A stretch of DNA of 64,000 nucleotides from Erythrobacter sp. SD-21. GTDB taxonomy: Bacteria; Pseudomonadota; Alphaproteobacteria; Sphingomonadales; Sphingomonadaceae. Where the stretch lies: assembly GCF_000181515.1 (NCBI RefSeq), contig NZ_ABCG01000005.1, positions 124,001-188,000 of the forward strand, written 5' to 3'. The position numbers and the translations under genes are program-made. Below the pieces are notes generated by a model. It was given only the letters and a program-made list of their open reading frames with translations. It searched no databases and was not told where the DNA came from. Shown here piece by piece: positions 16,398-25,276 of the stretch. The number at the start of each line of letters is the position of its first letter. The first letter of the stretch is position 1.

Positions 16398-17384
16398 TCA
16401 GGGAACGGGCTCGTCGTCCTCATCATCGGAATCGATGTCTTCGCCGAGGCCCGCTTCGCCTTGCACGACTTCACCCGACTGGAAGATCGGCCCTTCGGTG
16501 GGCAGCGTCGTGACCGGCTGGCCGTTCGCGTCTACCTCGCCTGTGGCAATCACGACCGGCTCTTGTCCGGTGGACGGCGGAATGTCGACGGGTGCCTGCG
16601 GTTCGCCGGGTGCGTCGAGCGGCGCGGTCGCGGGCATGGAGTTCACCACCGTCTCACCCGGAGCGACGTCTACGGAAGGGTCGAGCGGATTGGTATAGCC
16701 CTGCACGGTGGTGGTCACCGTCGGCGGGCCGTATTCGGAATCCCACGCGCGCAGGTCGACACGGTACTGCTCGTAAGCGCGGAAGAAATTCTCGAACACG
16801 CCTTCTATCCGCGGCAGCGCGGTCGCCGAATAGGAGTCCAGAGTGCCGACCTCGATCGTGTTCACTTCCTGGCTAATGGCGAAAGCCACATCGCAGAAAT
16901 CCGCCTTGGCAGGCGGCAGCGCGAAATAGTTGTAGACCTGCGTCATGTAGGAATCCTGCACGTCGCGATAGGTGCCGCCATAACGCTGGCGAAATTCGCT
17001 CTGCAGGGCGCGGTTGGTCGCCGAAAGCTCACGCGCGTTGCGCTTGAGGAAGGCCCCATAATTGTCGACCAGCCCGGTGTACTTGAGTTCTTGGCAGTTG
17101 AGCGCCGCGACATTGAGCGCCGAGCGAAGGTTCCAAGTGGTCTGCGCCGGGGTCAGATTGGCGTTCACCGTCTGGCGCACGCCCGTTGCCGCAACCATCG
17201 GGATCGTCATGCTGGTGGTCGCGCCCATCGGCGGCGCCGGCCGCGGCGGGATGACGACCGGCGGAGGCGGCGGAGCCGGCGGGGGTGGCGGGGGTGGCGG
17301 CGGTGCGGTTGTGCAGGCGGCAAGCGCGCCCAGAGCAGCCGTTACGGCTGCGAGACGGATAGATTGTGCTGACATGCGGCTCAC
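16398..17384 (-). CDS. Proline-rich lipoprotein of unknown function
   Basis: 328 aa from GTG 17384, chosen because GAGGAGGG lies 10 bases upstream; an ATG at 17375 is the alternative. The N-terminus is a lipoprotein signal (AAVTAALGALAAC, lipobox LAAC) followed by a run of 9 and then 5 prolines. The middle (residues about 70-230) is helical, with NCQELKYTGLVDNYGAFLKRN and a conserved-looking tyrosine-rich part. The tail is acidic and proline-rich, ending in DDEDDEPVP. The Pro run should need EF-P for translation. No domain is recognised; it is probably an outer-membrane or periplasmic structural protein. Confidence 0.75.
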   Translation of the reverse strand: MSRMSAQSIRLAAVTAALGALAACTTAPPPPPPPPPAPPPPPVVIPPRPAPPMGATTSMTIPMVAATGVRQTVNANLTPAQTTWNLRSALNVAALNCQELKYTGLVDNYGAFLKRNARELSATNRALQSEFRQRYGGTYRDVQDSYMTQVYNYFALPPAKADFCDVAFAISQEVNTIEVGTLDSYSATALPRIEGVFENFFRAYEQYRVDLRAWDSEYGPPTVTTTVQGYTNPLDPSVDVAPGETVVNSMPATAPLDAPGEPQAPVDIPPSTGQEPVVIATGEVDANGQPVTTLPTEGPIFQSGEVVQGEAGLGEDIDSDDEDDEPVP

Positions 17385-17485
17385 TGTGTGCCGACCCTCC
17401 TCAAGTCTTGGCTCTCATGATCGCGCCTCGTTCATTGACGGGACATGAAGCAGGACGTCCTAGCGCCTTGACCGGACAAAGAAAA

Positions 17486-17514
17486 TGCCCGGAGCGAGAG
17501 TTTCGCCCCGGGCA
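17486..17514. terminator. Rho-independent terminator of the BI-1 family gene
   Basis: A stem of TGCCCGG / CCGGGCA with further partial pairing inside. On the minus strand it is followed by TTTTCTTT, 31 bases after the stop of the gene at 17546. T-rich bases (GTTTTTCC) lie on the plus side too, so it could work both ways. Confidence 0.75.
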
Positions 17515-17545
17515 CGTTTTTCCGGTCCGCATTTGCAGCCTGCCG

Positions 17546-18328
17546 TTACTCGCGGTTGCCGAGGAACTGCAGGATGAAGAGGAAGAGGTTGATGAAATCG
17601 AGATAGAGGCTGAGCGCGCCCATCACGACGGCCTTGCCGGCAAATTCCGTGCCGCGCAGGTACTGATACTCTTCCTTGAGGCGCTGCGTGTCATAGGCGG
17701 TGAAGCCTGCGAAGATCAGCACGCCGAGGATCGAGATCACGAGGCCCATTGCGCCTGACTGGAAGATGAAGGCGTTGAGCAGCATGGCGACGATAATGCC
17801 GATGAGGCCCATCATCAGGAAGCTGCCCCAACCCGACAGGTTTTTCTTGGTCGTGTAGCCGTAGAGGCTGAGACCGGCGAAGGCGGCCGCCGCCGCGAAG
17901 AAGGCCGAAGCGACCGACTCGCCGGTATAGACCGCGAAGATCGTCGAGAGCGAGAGGCCCATGAGGGTCGCAAAACCCCAGAACATCGCTTGCAGCGTGG
18001 TCTTGCTGAAGCGCTGGACGCCGCCGAAACTGATCACGAGGATAAAGGCGAGCGGCGCAAGCTTGATCACCCAGCCGAGGCCGGTGGTCTGGAGCGAGCG
18101 GCCGTAAGGCGTCTGCACGACGTTGAAGGCGCTTTCAAACAGCGGTGTATTGACGAACAGCAGCGCGACGATGCCCGTCAGGAGCACGCCCGATGCCATC
18201 ATGTTGTAGATCGACAGCATGTGCTTGCGCAGGCCTTCGTCGAAGGTGGTACCGCGCGTAGCCGCGTCGCCAGCGCGCGGAACGGACGTCATGTCCGGCC
18301 TGCGGTTGGTTTCGTTCCAATCGGCCAT
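17546..18328 (-). CDS. Bax inhibitor-1 (BI-1)/YccA family membrane protein
   Basis: 260 aa with about seven membrane helices after a 35-residue polar N-terminus. The family signature is near the end: GFTAYDTQRLKEEY, then ALSLYLDFINLFLFILQFLGNR, where the buried Asp residues form the calcium/proton-sensing pair in structurally studied relatives. The DEGLRKHMLSIYNMMASGVLLTG segment is typical of the first helix. The family is linked to calcium leak and membrane-protein quality control; the role in bacteria is not settled. The ribosome site is GGAGAA. It has its own terminator. Confidence 0.92.
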   Translation of the reverse strand: MADWNETNRRPDMTSVPRAGDAATRGTTFDEGLRKHMLSIYNMMASGVLLTGIVALLFVNTPLFESAFNVVQTPYGRSLQTTGLGWVIKLAPLAFILVISFGGVQRFSKTTLQAMFWGFATLMGLSLSTIFAVYTGESVASAFFAAAAAFAGLSLYGYTTKKNLSGWGSFLMMGLIGIIVAMLLNAFIFQSGAMGLVISILGVLIFAGFTAYDTQRLKEEYQYLRGTEFAGKAVVMGALSLYLDFINLFLFILQFLGNRE

Positions 18329-18452
18329 TGCAAAATTCTCCCTTGCGCGGAGGCGAACCCGGCCCCGCTTCTATGAACAATATCGTGTCTTTAGCGCCCG
18401 ATTTCAAGCGAAACCGGAAGGGGTATGCCTAACGCCAAATCAAGGATTTACG

Positions 18453-18956
18453 CTAAGCTTCACCGGCAGCATCGACCATCGCGGCCTTTAGCGCGTCGCG
18501 CGGGCTCTTGTCGCCCCACAGAACGAACTGGAAGGCGGGATAGAAGCGGTCGCATTCCTCCACCGCGATCTCCACCAGCGATTGCGCCTGGTCGAGGCTG
18601 AGCATGCCGTCGTTTCCGAGCAGTGTCCCGTTGCGGTAGAGGAGCACGCCGCCGTTCGACCAGATATCGAAATGGCCGAGCCACATCTGCTCGTTGGCCA
18701 GCGCGACCAGCTCGTGCGCGGCGGTCGTTTTCTCTGCCGAAACGCGAACCTCGGGCAGGCACAGGATCTGCAGGACGCGATCGTCGGGTCGCCAGATGCC
18801 GCGCAGCTGGTATTTCGCCCAGCTGCCCTGGATCTCGCCGCAGATTTCTTCTGCATTGGCCTCGCAGGGCCAGCCGCGCGCCTCGAACAGCGCGACAAGC
18901 ATGTCGAGCGGCGCTGCGTCCTCTTCGAATTCGAATTGCCGTTCCACGGCGCGCAT
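18453..18956 (-). CDS. YbjN-family protein
   Basis: 167 aa from the ATG at 18956; a TTG at 18974 is possible. The pattern matches YbjN (a putative sensory transduction regulator fold): PLDMLVALFEARGWPCE near the start, then LRGIWRPDDRVLQILCLPEVRV, HELVALANEQMWLGHFDIWSNGGVLLYRNGTLL and a C-terminal helix around EIAVEECDRFYPAFQFVLWGDKSP. In E. coli YbjN affects motility and stress responses, but the mechanism is unknown. No signal peptide. It stands alone, with 130 bp or so on each side. Confidence 0.78.
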   Translation of the reverse strand: MRAVERQFEFEEDAAPLDMLVALFEARGWPCEANAEEICGEIQGSWAKYQLRGIWRPDDRVLQILCLPEVRVSAEKTTAAHELVALANEQMWLGHFDIWSNGGVLLYRNGTLLGNDGMLSLDQAQSLVEIAVEECDRFYPAFQFVLWGDKSPRDALKAAMVDAAGEA

Positions 18957-19104
18957 CAGTGGTTTCCCGTCCAAGCCATGCGCCCATTTGACGAATGGTT
19001 AAGGCACTTGGCAATCGCGCCGGCTCCCGGTGTTGGGGAGAACGCAAAGCGCCTGTGCATAGCTTGTGAACAAGCTCCCGCTTACGGATAGGGGCGCGTG
19101 CCGG

Positions 19105-21039
19105 TCAATCGAGCGTGTCGATCGCTTCGCCTTCTTCACTGGTGAAGGTGAAGCCGTCTATTCCCAGCTGTTTCAAGCGGTTCACCATGTTGCGCGCGGC
19201 TTCCGGCGAATCGTAAGGTCCCGCCAGAAGACGGTTCGCCTCGCCCCATGTGACGACGAATGGCCCCTTGTCGGAAAGTGCGCCTTGGGCCTTTCGCGCA
19301 ATGCGCCGCCAGTCGAAGCCAAGCGCGTTGCGATCGCGGCCGGTAGCCACCTGCACCCAGTGGCGCGAGGGGTGGGAGGGTTTCTCGGCCTCCGGCGCGG
19401 GTCGTGCACCGTCGAGCGGGTAAACCCGCTCGCCCTCGGCGCTGGAGAAAGCAAAACTGTCGACGCCGATCGCCTTTAGTCGCGTGACAGCTTGGCGTGC
19501 TGCGGCGGCGCTGGGATAAGGACCCGCAAGCAGGCGGTTTGCTTCACCCCACGGTGCGGTGAAGGCACTCTTTCCGGCAAGCTCACCCTGCGCGCTGCGT
19601 CCGATGCGCCGCCAGTCGAAACCGAGCGCCTTTAGGTCGCGCCCGGTCGCGACCTGCACGTAATGGCGCACCGGCTCGGGCGGAGGGGGCGGCTCGTTGC
19701 GCTCGCGCGGGACACTGATGGCGGTGATATCCACGGCCCCTGCGCGCGGGCTGGCGCTGCTGTCTTGGGCGAGCGCGAAATCGGCAAAAGCTTCGGCCAT
19801 ACCGATCTCTGGCGGAGGCGGAGGAGGTGGAGGCGCCGGCGGCGGCGGAGCGGGACGCGTGACCGGCTGCTGGCCGAGATCGACCGGCTGCGTAGCCGCA
19901 GAGCGCGCCGGGGCGGCCTGTGTATCCCCTTGCGAGACGGCGGGAAGCTCGCCCGCAAATGTCCCAGACGGACGGGGCGGCGGTGAAGGTGGCGCTGGTG
20001 ACGGCGGAGCAGCCAGCGTTGCCGAAACCGCGGGCAATTCGCTGGATACGTTACCTGACCTGCCACTCGCACGTTCGGTCCGATCCCGCCCGCTCCGCGA
20101 TGCACGGCTTCCCTGCCAACGCCCGATAGTCGCGCCGCGTGTATCGCCCTCCCGCCGGGCTGTCGGTGCGCGGGTTGACCCCATCGGCTCACCGGCGGGC
20201 ACGAGGGCGGCATCGGCACGCGCCACCGCTGCGGGCGCTGAAGGCCGGTAGGCTGCGATCTGCCCGTCATCGGTGCCGATCGCCGCCGTGCGCGGGAACA
20301 CGCCGAGCGCGCCCGCCGCGGCTTGCTGTGCCGGTGTAAGTCGGGTCATGTAGCGCAGGTAAGGCTCGATCTTCGACGCTATGGCTTGCGGCATCATGTC
20401 GCGAGCGATCTTCACCGCCGCTTCGGTTTCGCCAAGGATAGCGAGGCCGAAAGCGCGGGTGCGGAAGCCTGCGGAATCACCCTGCTGCAACAGCGGCAAA
20501 AGCGTAGCCTCGAACCCTTGCTTGTCGCCTGAGATCGCTTGGCTCAGCGCAAGATTGCGGCGCACCGCGTCATCCGCCCCGGCGGCCAGCGCCATGCGGT
20601 AAAGCTCCTGCGCGCTGCGCGCGTCGCCGACGAGATCGAAGGCGAGGCCTCGGTCGGCGGCCATTGCTGCTTGCGAAATACCGCCGCGTTCCGCCTCCGC
20701 ATAGAGGCGCAGTGCTTCGACCGGACGCCGGGACAGCGTGTAGGCGCGCGCAAGGCCGAGCGAGATACGTGCGTTGGAAGGCGAGAGCGCCTTTGCGCGA
20801 CCGAAGAAACCGATCGCCGCGGTCACATCGCTCAAAGTCAACGCGGCGTCGCCAGCATCGATCAGCGCGGCGACATCCTTGCCGTCACGCGCCAGGCGCT
20901 GGAGCGCGTTGCCCAGCTCCTGCGATCCGGGCGGCGGAAGCGCCTGCACGACTTCCTGCCCGCGCATGGCAGGCGCTCCGGCGGCAAGGGCGACCAGCGC
21001 TGCGCCGGTAGCCCATTTTCTGGCTTTGCGTATAGGCAT
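19105..21039 (-). CDS. Secreted TPR protein with two SPOR domains
   Basis: 644 aa. After a signal peptide (WATGAALVALAAGAPAMRGQ), TPR-like helices span residues about 40-240. A long low-complexity Pro/Arg/Ala linker follows, and then two SPOR domains at about 458-543 and 559-644. The two are clearly a duplication: both carry VQVATGRD..ALGFDWRRI and WGEANRLLAGPY. SPOR domains bind denuded septal peptidoglycan, so the protein should gather at the division site. It lies 44 bp after ftsZ on the same strand, as the last gene of the dcw cluster. No strong ribosome site is visible before the ATG at 21039. Confidence 0.85.
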   Translation of the reverse strand: MPIRKARKWATGAALVALAAGAPAMRGQEVVQALPPPGSQELGNALQRLARDGKDVAALIDAGDAALTLSDVTAAIGFFGRAKALSPSNARISLGLARAYTLSRRPVEALRLYAEAERGGISQAAMAADRGLAFDLVGDARSAQELYRMALAAGADDAVRRNLALSQAISGDKQGFEATLLPLLQQGDSAGFRTRAFGLAILGETEAAVKIARDMMPQAIASKIEPYLRYMTRLTPAQQAAAGALGVFPRTAAIGTDDGQIAAYRPSAPAAVARADAALVPAGEPMGSTRAPTARREGDTRGATIGRWQGSRASRSGRDRTERASGRSGNVSSELPAVSATLAAPPSPAPPSPPPRPSGTFAGELPAVSQGDTQAAPARSAATQPVDLGQQPVTRPAPPPPAPPPPPPPPEIGMAEAFADFALAQDSSASPRAGAVDITAISVPRERNEPPPPPEPVRHYVQVATGRDLKALGFDWRRIGRSAQGELAGKSAFTAPWGEANRLLAGPYPSAAAARQAVTRLKAIGVDSFAFSSAEGERVYPLDGARPAPEAEKPSHPSRHWVQVATGRDRNALGFDWRRIARKAQGALSDKGPFVVTWGEANRLLAGPYDSPEAARNMVNRLKQLGIDGFTFTSEEGEAIDTLD

Positions 21040-21083
21040 GACAAGGAACCAACGCGCCAGCAGGCGCGATGGTCCGGAACCGC

Positions 21084-22931
21084 TTACTGGTTGTTCTGGC
21101 GACCGAGGAAGCGCGGGATGTTGAGGCCGCCGCTACCGCCTTCATCCTCGTCCTCGTCGTCCTCGTCGTCCTGCGTCGAGCTGGAGCCGCGCGAGAGGTT
21201 GGCCATGCGTTCGAACAGCGTGCTTCCCTGCGGCGAACCACCACCGGTAGGCGCTGCGCCAGCGCCGCCTGCAGCGCCGCCGCCAGCAGCACCGCCTGCG
21301 CCTGCGCCGGCATCACCGGCTCCGCCACCCTCGCGAGAGAAGAGCGGACGACGTGCGGGCTTCTGCGACAGCGGGCTCTGCTGCTCGGCATACTGGTCGC
21401 TGCCGAGTTCGAGCGCGTCGTCGTCACCATATTCGTCCGACAGGTTGAGCGGCGAACCGGCACCGGCTTCAGCCTCGTCGGTCCAGCCGTCGTTCTCGCT
21501 GGCGCCAGCAGCATATCCGTGGTCTTCTGCCGGCGGGGGAAGCTGGTCCTCATCGTCTTGATTGCCGTCGAAGCGCTCGGTGTGCTCGTTGCGCATCCCG
21601 GCGAGCGGGTCGACGATGCCGTCGACGTCTTCGTCTTCTTCGCCGTAATCCTCGTCCTTGCCAAAGTCATTGCCCCCGGCGGGAGAGAGGCCGGCGGGGT
21701 TCATCAGCGGGCCTTCTTCGTCCTCGCTGCCATCATAGGCGGGCTCGGGAGCGGATTCGGGTTCCGGCTCGGCATACGCCACCGGCTCGGGCTCGTAGGT
21801 AGGTTCAGGCTCGGGCTGCGGTTCCGGCTCTGCCGAAAGGCCTTCGTTCAGCTCAAACGGCTCTTCTTCGGTTGGTGCGCTCGCCTGCAGGTCCAGAACC
21901 GGGCGTTGCGGCGCGCGCTGCGGAGCCATCGAAAAATTGCGCGGCTGGGCAGGCTTGGCGCTGCCGCCCTCGTCGATACCCGTCGCGACCACCGACACGC
22001 GGATCTGGCCGTCGAGATCGGGGTTGAAGGCGCTGCCCCAGATGATGTTGGCATCGTCGTCGACCAGCTCGCGGATGTGGTTCGCCGCCTCGTCGACTTC
22101 GAGGAGTTTCATGTCCTCGCCGCCGATGATCGAGATGATGACACCTTTCGCGCCAGCCATGCTGACGCCGTCGAGCAGCGGATTGGCGATGGCGCGTTCA
22201 GCCGCTTCGAGAGCGCGGTTCTCGCCTTCGGCGGTGCCGGTGCCCATCATTGCCTTGCCCATCTCGCTCATCACCGAGCGCACGTCGGCGAAGTCGAGAT
22301 TGATGAGGCCTGGCATGACCATGAGGTCGGTGATCGAGCGGACGCCCTGCTGCAGCACTTCGTCGGCCAGCGCGAAGGCTTCCTTGAAGGTGGTGTCGGC
22401 CTTGGCGACCAGGAACAGGTTCTGGTTCGGGATAACGATCAGCGTGTCGACGTGCTTCTGCAGCTCGTCGATACCCGCTTCGGCGGCGCGCATGCGGCGC
22501 GTGCCTTCAAAGAGGAACGGCTTGGTTACCACGCCCACGGTCAGCACGCCCTTGCGGCGCGCAGCCTCGGCGATGACCGGCGCGGCGCCAGTGCCCGTAC
22601 CCCCACCCATGCCAGCGGCGATGAAGCACATGTTCACGCCGTCGAGCGAGTCCTCGATGTCCTCGACCGTCTCTTCGGCCGCAGCCTTGCCCACTTCGGG
22701 GCGTGCACCGGCACCGAGCCCACCGGTGATGTCCGGGCCGAGCTGGATGCGCTTTTCGGCCGGCGAGCTTGCCAGCGCCTGCGCGTCGGTGTTGGCGACG
22801 ATGAAATCGACACCTTCGATTTCGGAATCCATCATGTTGGCGATGGCGTTGCCGCCCGCGCCGCCCACGCCGACCACCATGATCTTGGGGCGCATTTCGT
22901 CGCTGGAAGCGGGTCCGATATTGATGCTCAT
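21084..22931 (-). CDS. ftsZ: Cell division GTPase FtsZ
   Basis: 615 aa from the ATG at 22931 (AGGGAACG upstream). The tubulin fold is complete: [10 protein letters not shown], the signature [12 protein letters not shown], the T7-loop region [17 protein letters not shown] and the C-terminal domain. Beyond residue 330 or so a very long linker follows (about 270 residues, rich in Glu, Pro and Asp, then Gly/Ala), ending in the conserved tail [11 protein letters not shown] that binds FtsA and other partners. The typical bacterial protein is about 380-500 aa. The 138 bp upstream, after ftsA, contains a GANTC and a TTAACC site. Confidence 0.97.
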   Translation of the reverse strand: MSINIGPASSDEMRPKIMVVGVGGAGGNAIANMMDSEIEGVDFIVANTDAQALASSPAEKRIQLGPDITGGLGAGARPEVGKAAAEETVEDIEDSLDGVNMCFIAAGMGGGTGTGAAPVIAEAARRKGVLTVGVVTKPFLFEGTRRMRAAEAGIDELQKHVDTLIVIPNQNLFLVAKADTTFKEAFALADEVLQQGVRSITDLMVMPGLINLDFADVRSVMSEMGKAMMGTGTAEGENRALEAAERAIANPLLDGVSMAGAKGVIISIIGGEDMKLLEVDEAANHIRELVDDDANIIWGSAFNPDLDGQIRVSVVATGIDEGGSAKPAQPRNFSMAPQRAPQRPVLDLQASAPTEEEPFELNEGLSAEPEPQPEPEPTYEPEPVAYAEPEPESAPEPAYDGSEDEEGPLMNPAGLSPAGGNDFGKDEDYGEEDEDVDGIVDPLAGMRNEHTERFDGNQDDEDQLPPPAEDHGYAAGASENDGWTDEAEAGAGSPLNLSDEYGDDDALELGSDQYAEQQSPLSQKPARRPLFSREGGGAGDAGAGAGGAAGGGAAGGAGAAPTGGGSPQGSTLFERMANLSRGSSSTQDDEDDEDEDEGGSGGLNIPRFLGRQNNQ

Positions 22932-22994
22932 TAGGCGTTCCCTTGGGAAAAAATTCTGGCCGTGGCCGTGCTGCACTCGCTTTTGGCACAAAGC

Positions 22995-23016
22995 GAATCA
23001 CGCATGCAAAGGTTAA
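22995..23016 (-). promoter_or_regulatory. GANTC and TTAACC sites upstream of ftsZ
   Basis: In the ftsA-ftsZ gap there is a GANTC (GAATC on the plus strand, 22995-22999), the target of the CcrM methylase, and 12 bases further a TTAACC half-site for CtrA (minus strand, 23011-23016). Both are known in Caulobacter as cell-cycle control elements, including for ftsZ. Whether they act here is inference; single occurrences of short motifs are expected by chance. Confidence 0.35.
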
Positions 23017-23069
23017 ATGGCTTTATCCACCGCGCGTAACGCGGAAATCCGGCAGTAATTGGAACCGGA

Positions 23070-24368
23070 TCAGAAATACTCGCGCACCGCCTGCACCACC
23101 CGGTTAACCAGCCCGAGGCCGGAATAGCGTTTGGTGGGCTGGTAGCTCGGCCCGATCGAGCGAATATCGACCGGATCTTCGGAGGCGTAGAGGCACAGGC
23201 CCGCCAGCGTGGCGAAGCCGGGCGTCGAATGCGCCTCGGGCAGACCGCGAAGTGCCGGGGGTTTTCCGCGGCGCACCGGAAGCCCCAGCGCGCCCTGCAT
23301 GAATTCGGCAATGCCGTGCAGTTCGGCCCCGCCTCCCGTGAGGACGACCTGACCGCCATTAGCGCCCGAAAACCCCATCGTCTTCAGACCCTTGTTGATC
23401 TCCGAGGTCATCGTGCCGAGCCTGTCGGTGACGATCGAGACCAGCTCGGCCCGGGCGATGCGGTTCTGTTCGTCCGCGCCGCGCGCGAGGCGTCCCCCGG
23501 ACTCGTCGCCCGGACCGTTGACCGGGATCATCTCGCGGTGGTCGCTCGGTGTTGCGATGGCGGAGCCGGACACGCATTTCAAGCGTTCGGCCTGCCCGCG
23601 GCGGATACCGAGCGAACTGGCAATGGCATCGGTGATGTCGTTCGACCCGACCGGGATCGAGCGCAGGCCCAGCAGCATTCCGCCCGCGTGGACCGAGACA
23701 TTGGTCACCTGCGCCCCGATCTCAACCAGCGCCACGCCAAGATCGCGTTCCTCGTTCGACAGGCAGGCATAGGCCGCGGCGAGCGGGCTTGCGACCACGC
23801 CTTCCACGTCGAGATGCGCGCTCTGCACCGCTTCGATGAGGTTCCGCACAGGCGCGCCTTCGGCCAGCGTGACGTGGATATCGACACCCAGCGATTCCGC
23901 GTGGAGGCCGATGGGGTTGGCGATGCCATGCGCCCCGTCGAGCGTGTAATGCGCCGGCTGCGCGTGCAGCACCATGCGCCCGTCTGGCTGGATGTGGTCG
24001 CGCGCGGCGAACAGCAGGTGCTCGACATCGTCCTCGTCAATGCGGCGGCCGCCGATGGCGATCTCGACGCTGGCGATCTTGCTCGACAGTCCGGCTCCCG
24101 CGCAGCCGATCCAGACGCCCGAAACGCTGGTGTTGGCGTTCGCCTCTGCCGTTTCCACGGCCGCGCGGATCGCGTGGGTGGCGGCGCCCATATCGGTGAC
24201 ATAGCCGCGCTTGATGCCTTCCGCCTTGCGGTGGGAAGAGCCGAGCACGATCATTTCGCCATCTTCGCTCTGGCCCATGATCATAGCCGAGATCCGGAAC
24301 GAGCCGATGTTCACCGCCGCGTGAACGCGGGCGATGCGCGGCAGCGGCGTATGCGGCGAGGAGGCCAT
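23070..24368 (-). CDS. ftsA: Cell division protein FtsA
   Basis: 432 aa from the ATG at 24368, which overlaps the ftsQ stop by one base. Actin-like ATPase motifs are seen: an AAVNIGSFRISAMI start, a middle region VALVEIGAQVTNVSVHAGG (phosphate 2) and VVLTGGGAELHGIAEFMQ (adenosine). A variable loop of polar residues (EMIPVNGPGDESGG) sits in subdomain 2B. The C-terminal amphipathic helix that anchors FtsZ to the membrane (LGLVNRVVQAVREYF) is intact. FtsA tethers FtsZ and recruits later division proteins. Confidence 0.95.
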   Translation of the reverse strand: MASSPHTPLPRIARVHAAVNIGSFRISAMIMGQSEDGEMIVLGSSHRKAEGIKRGYVTDMGAATHAIRAAVETAEANANTSVSGVWIGCAGAGLSSKIASVEIAIGGRRIDEDDVEHLLFAARDHIQPDGRMVLHAQPAHYTLDGAHGIANPIGLHAESLGVDIHVTLAEGAPVRNLIEAVQSAHLDVEGVVASPLAAAYACLSNEERDLGVALVEIGAQVTNVSVHAGGMLLGLRSIPVGSNDITDAIASSLGIRRGQAERLKCVSGSAIATPSDHREMIPVNGPGDESGGRLARGADEQNRIARAELVSIVTDRLGTMTSEINKGLKTMGFSGANGGQVVLTGGGAELHGIAEFMQGALGLPVRRGKPPALRGLPEAHSTPGFATLAGLCLYASEDPVDIRSIGPSYQPTKRYSGLGLVNRVVQAVREYF

Positions 24369-25276
24369 TATTCCGCGCTCCCGTGCGCCTGCAATCCGCG
24401 CGGGCACGGCCCATTGGCGCAGCGCAGATAGGCGCGGTCGGGCACACGCATGTCGATGGCCACGGCCTTGCCGCCGATCAGCCGGTTGCGCCCGTCCATC
24501 TCGGCGAACTTGACCAGCGCGGCGGGTCCCTTGTCGCCTTCCGGCAGGGCGAGCATCTGGCCGGTCTTGAAGGTGAGGTTCCAGCGGCGGTTGCCGATCC
24601 ACTCAGCGCCCGCGATCTGCGGCTTGAGCGCCGGAGCGGCATCGAGCAGCTTGTCGAGTTCGCCGACCTGTTTCTGCGCGCCGGGGCCGGAGATCAGCAG
24701 CATTTCGCCCGCTTCCTCGCGCGAGACAGGCTCGAGCTCGTGGCCGGTCGCATCGACAAGGATGAGCCGGTCGGGCTTGACCACCACGGCGTGCGGCTCG
24801 CGTTCGACGATATCGATCCGGAGCAAATCGGGCAGCTGGCGGGAGACGCGCGCATCCTTGACCCAGGACAGTTCGAGAAGCCGTTCGCGGATCGCCTCCA
24901 CATCGACGAGCGGCATCGGGCGATCCTGCTCGCCGAGCACGCGTTCGTAGACGATCTGGTCGTTCAGCCGCTCGGCCCCGGTCACCCGCACGCGGGCGAC
25001 TTCGAAACCGGCGCGGCTGGCCGACTTGGCAAGTTCGCTGCGGGCATAATCGAAGGCCCCGGCGTAGCTTGCGATGACCCAGGCGATGCCCAGCGTGCCC
25101 GCCACGATGAGCGAGAGGAAGAATTTGTGCCACTGCTCGTCGGTGAAGGGCAGCGCGGCCATCGCCCGGTCGAGCAGGCCGGAGGTATGCTTCTTGGCCG
25201 CGCGCGCCTTCTGGCTGCGGCTGCGCGCAGCGGCGGAACGGCGGACGCCGGTCGGTTTGCGGCTGACCTTAGCCAT
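24368..25276 (-). CDS. ftsQ: Cell division protein FtsQ
   Basis: 302 aa: a basic cytoplasmic tail of about 50 residues (RKPTGVRRSAAARSRSQKARAAKK), one membrane helix (FFLSLIVAGTLGIAWVIASY), and a POTRA domain whose start is FEVARVRVTGAERLN, followed by the FtsQ beta-domain (LSWVKDARVSRQLPDLLRIDIVEREPHAV). It joins FtsB and FtsL in the divisome and controls septal synthesis. The start overlaps the end of ddl by 8 bases, and the stop shares one base with ftsA. The basic tail is typical of alphaproteobacterial FtsQ. Confidence 0.93.
   Translation of the reverse strand: MAKVSRKPTGVRRSAAARSRSQKARAAKKHTSGLLDRAMAALPFTDEQWHKFFLSLIVAGTLGIAWVIASYAGAFDYARSELAKSASRAGFEVARVRVTGAERLNDQIVYERVLGEQDRPMPLVDVEAIRERLLELSWVKDARVSRQLPDLLRIDIVEREPHAVVVKPDRLILVDATGHELEPVSREEAGEMLLISGPGAQKQVGELDKLLDAAPALKPQIAGAEWIGNRRWNLTFKTGQMLALPEGDKGPAALVKFAEMDGRNRLIGGKAVAIDMRVPDRAYLRCANGPCPRGLQAHGSAE

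Noticed and set aside
21069-22934. 621-aa plus-strand open frame opposite ftsZ
   Set aside because: Complete overlap with ftsZ on the other strand, with no motif of its own.
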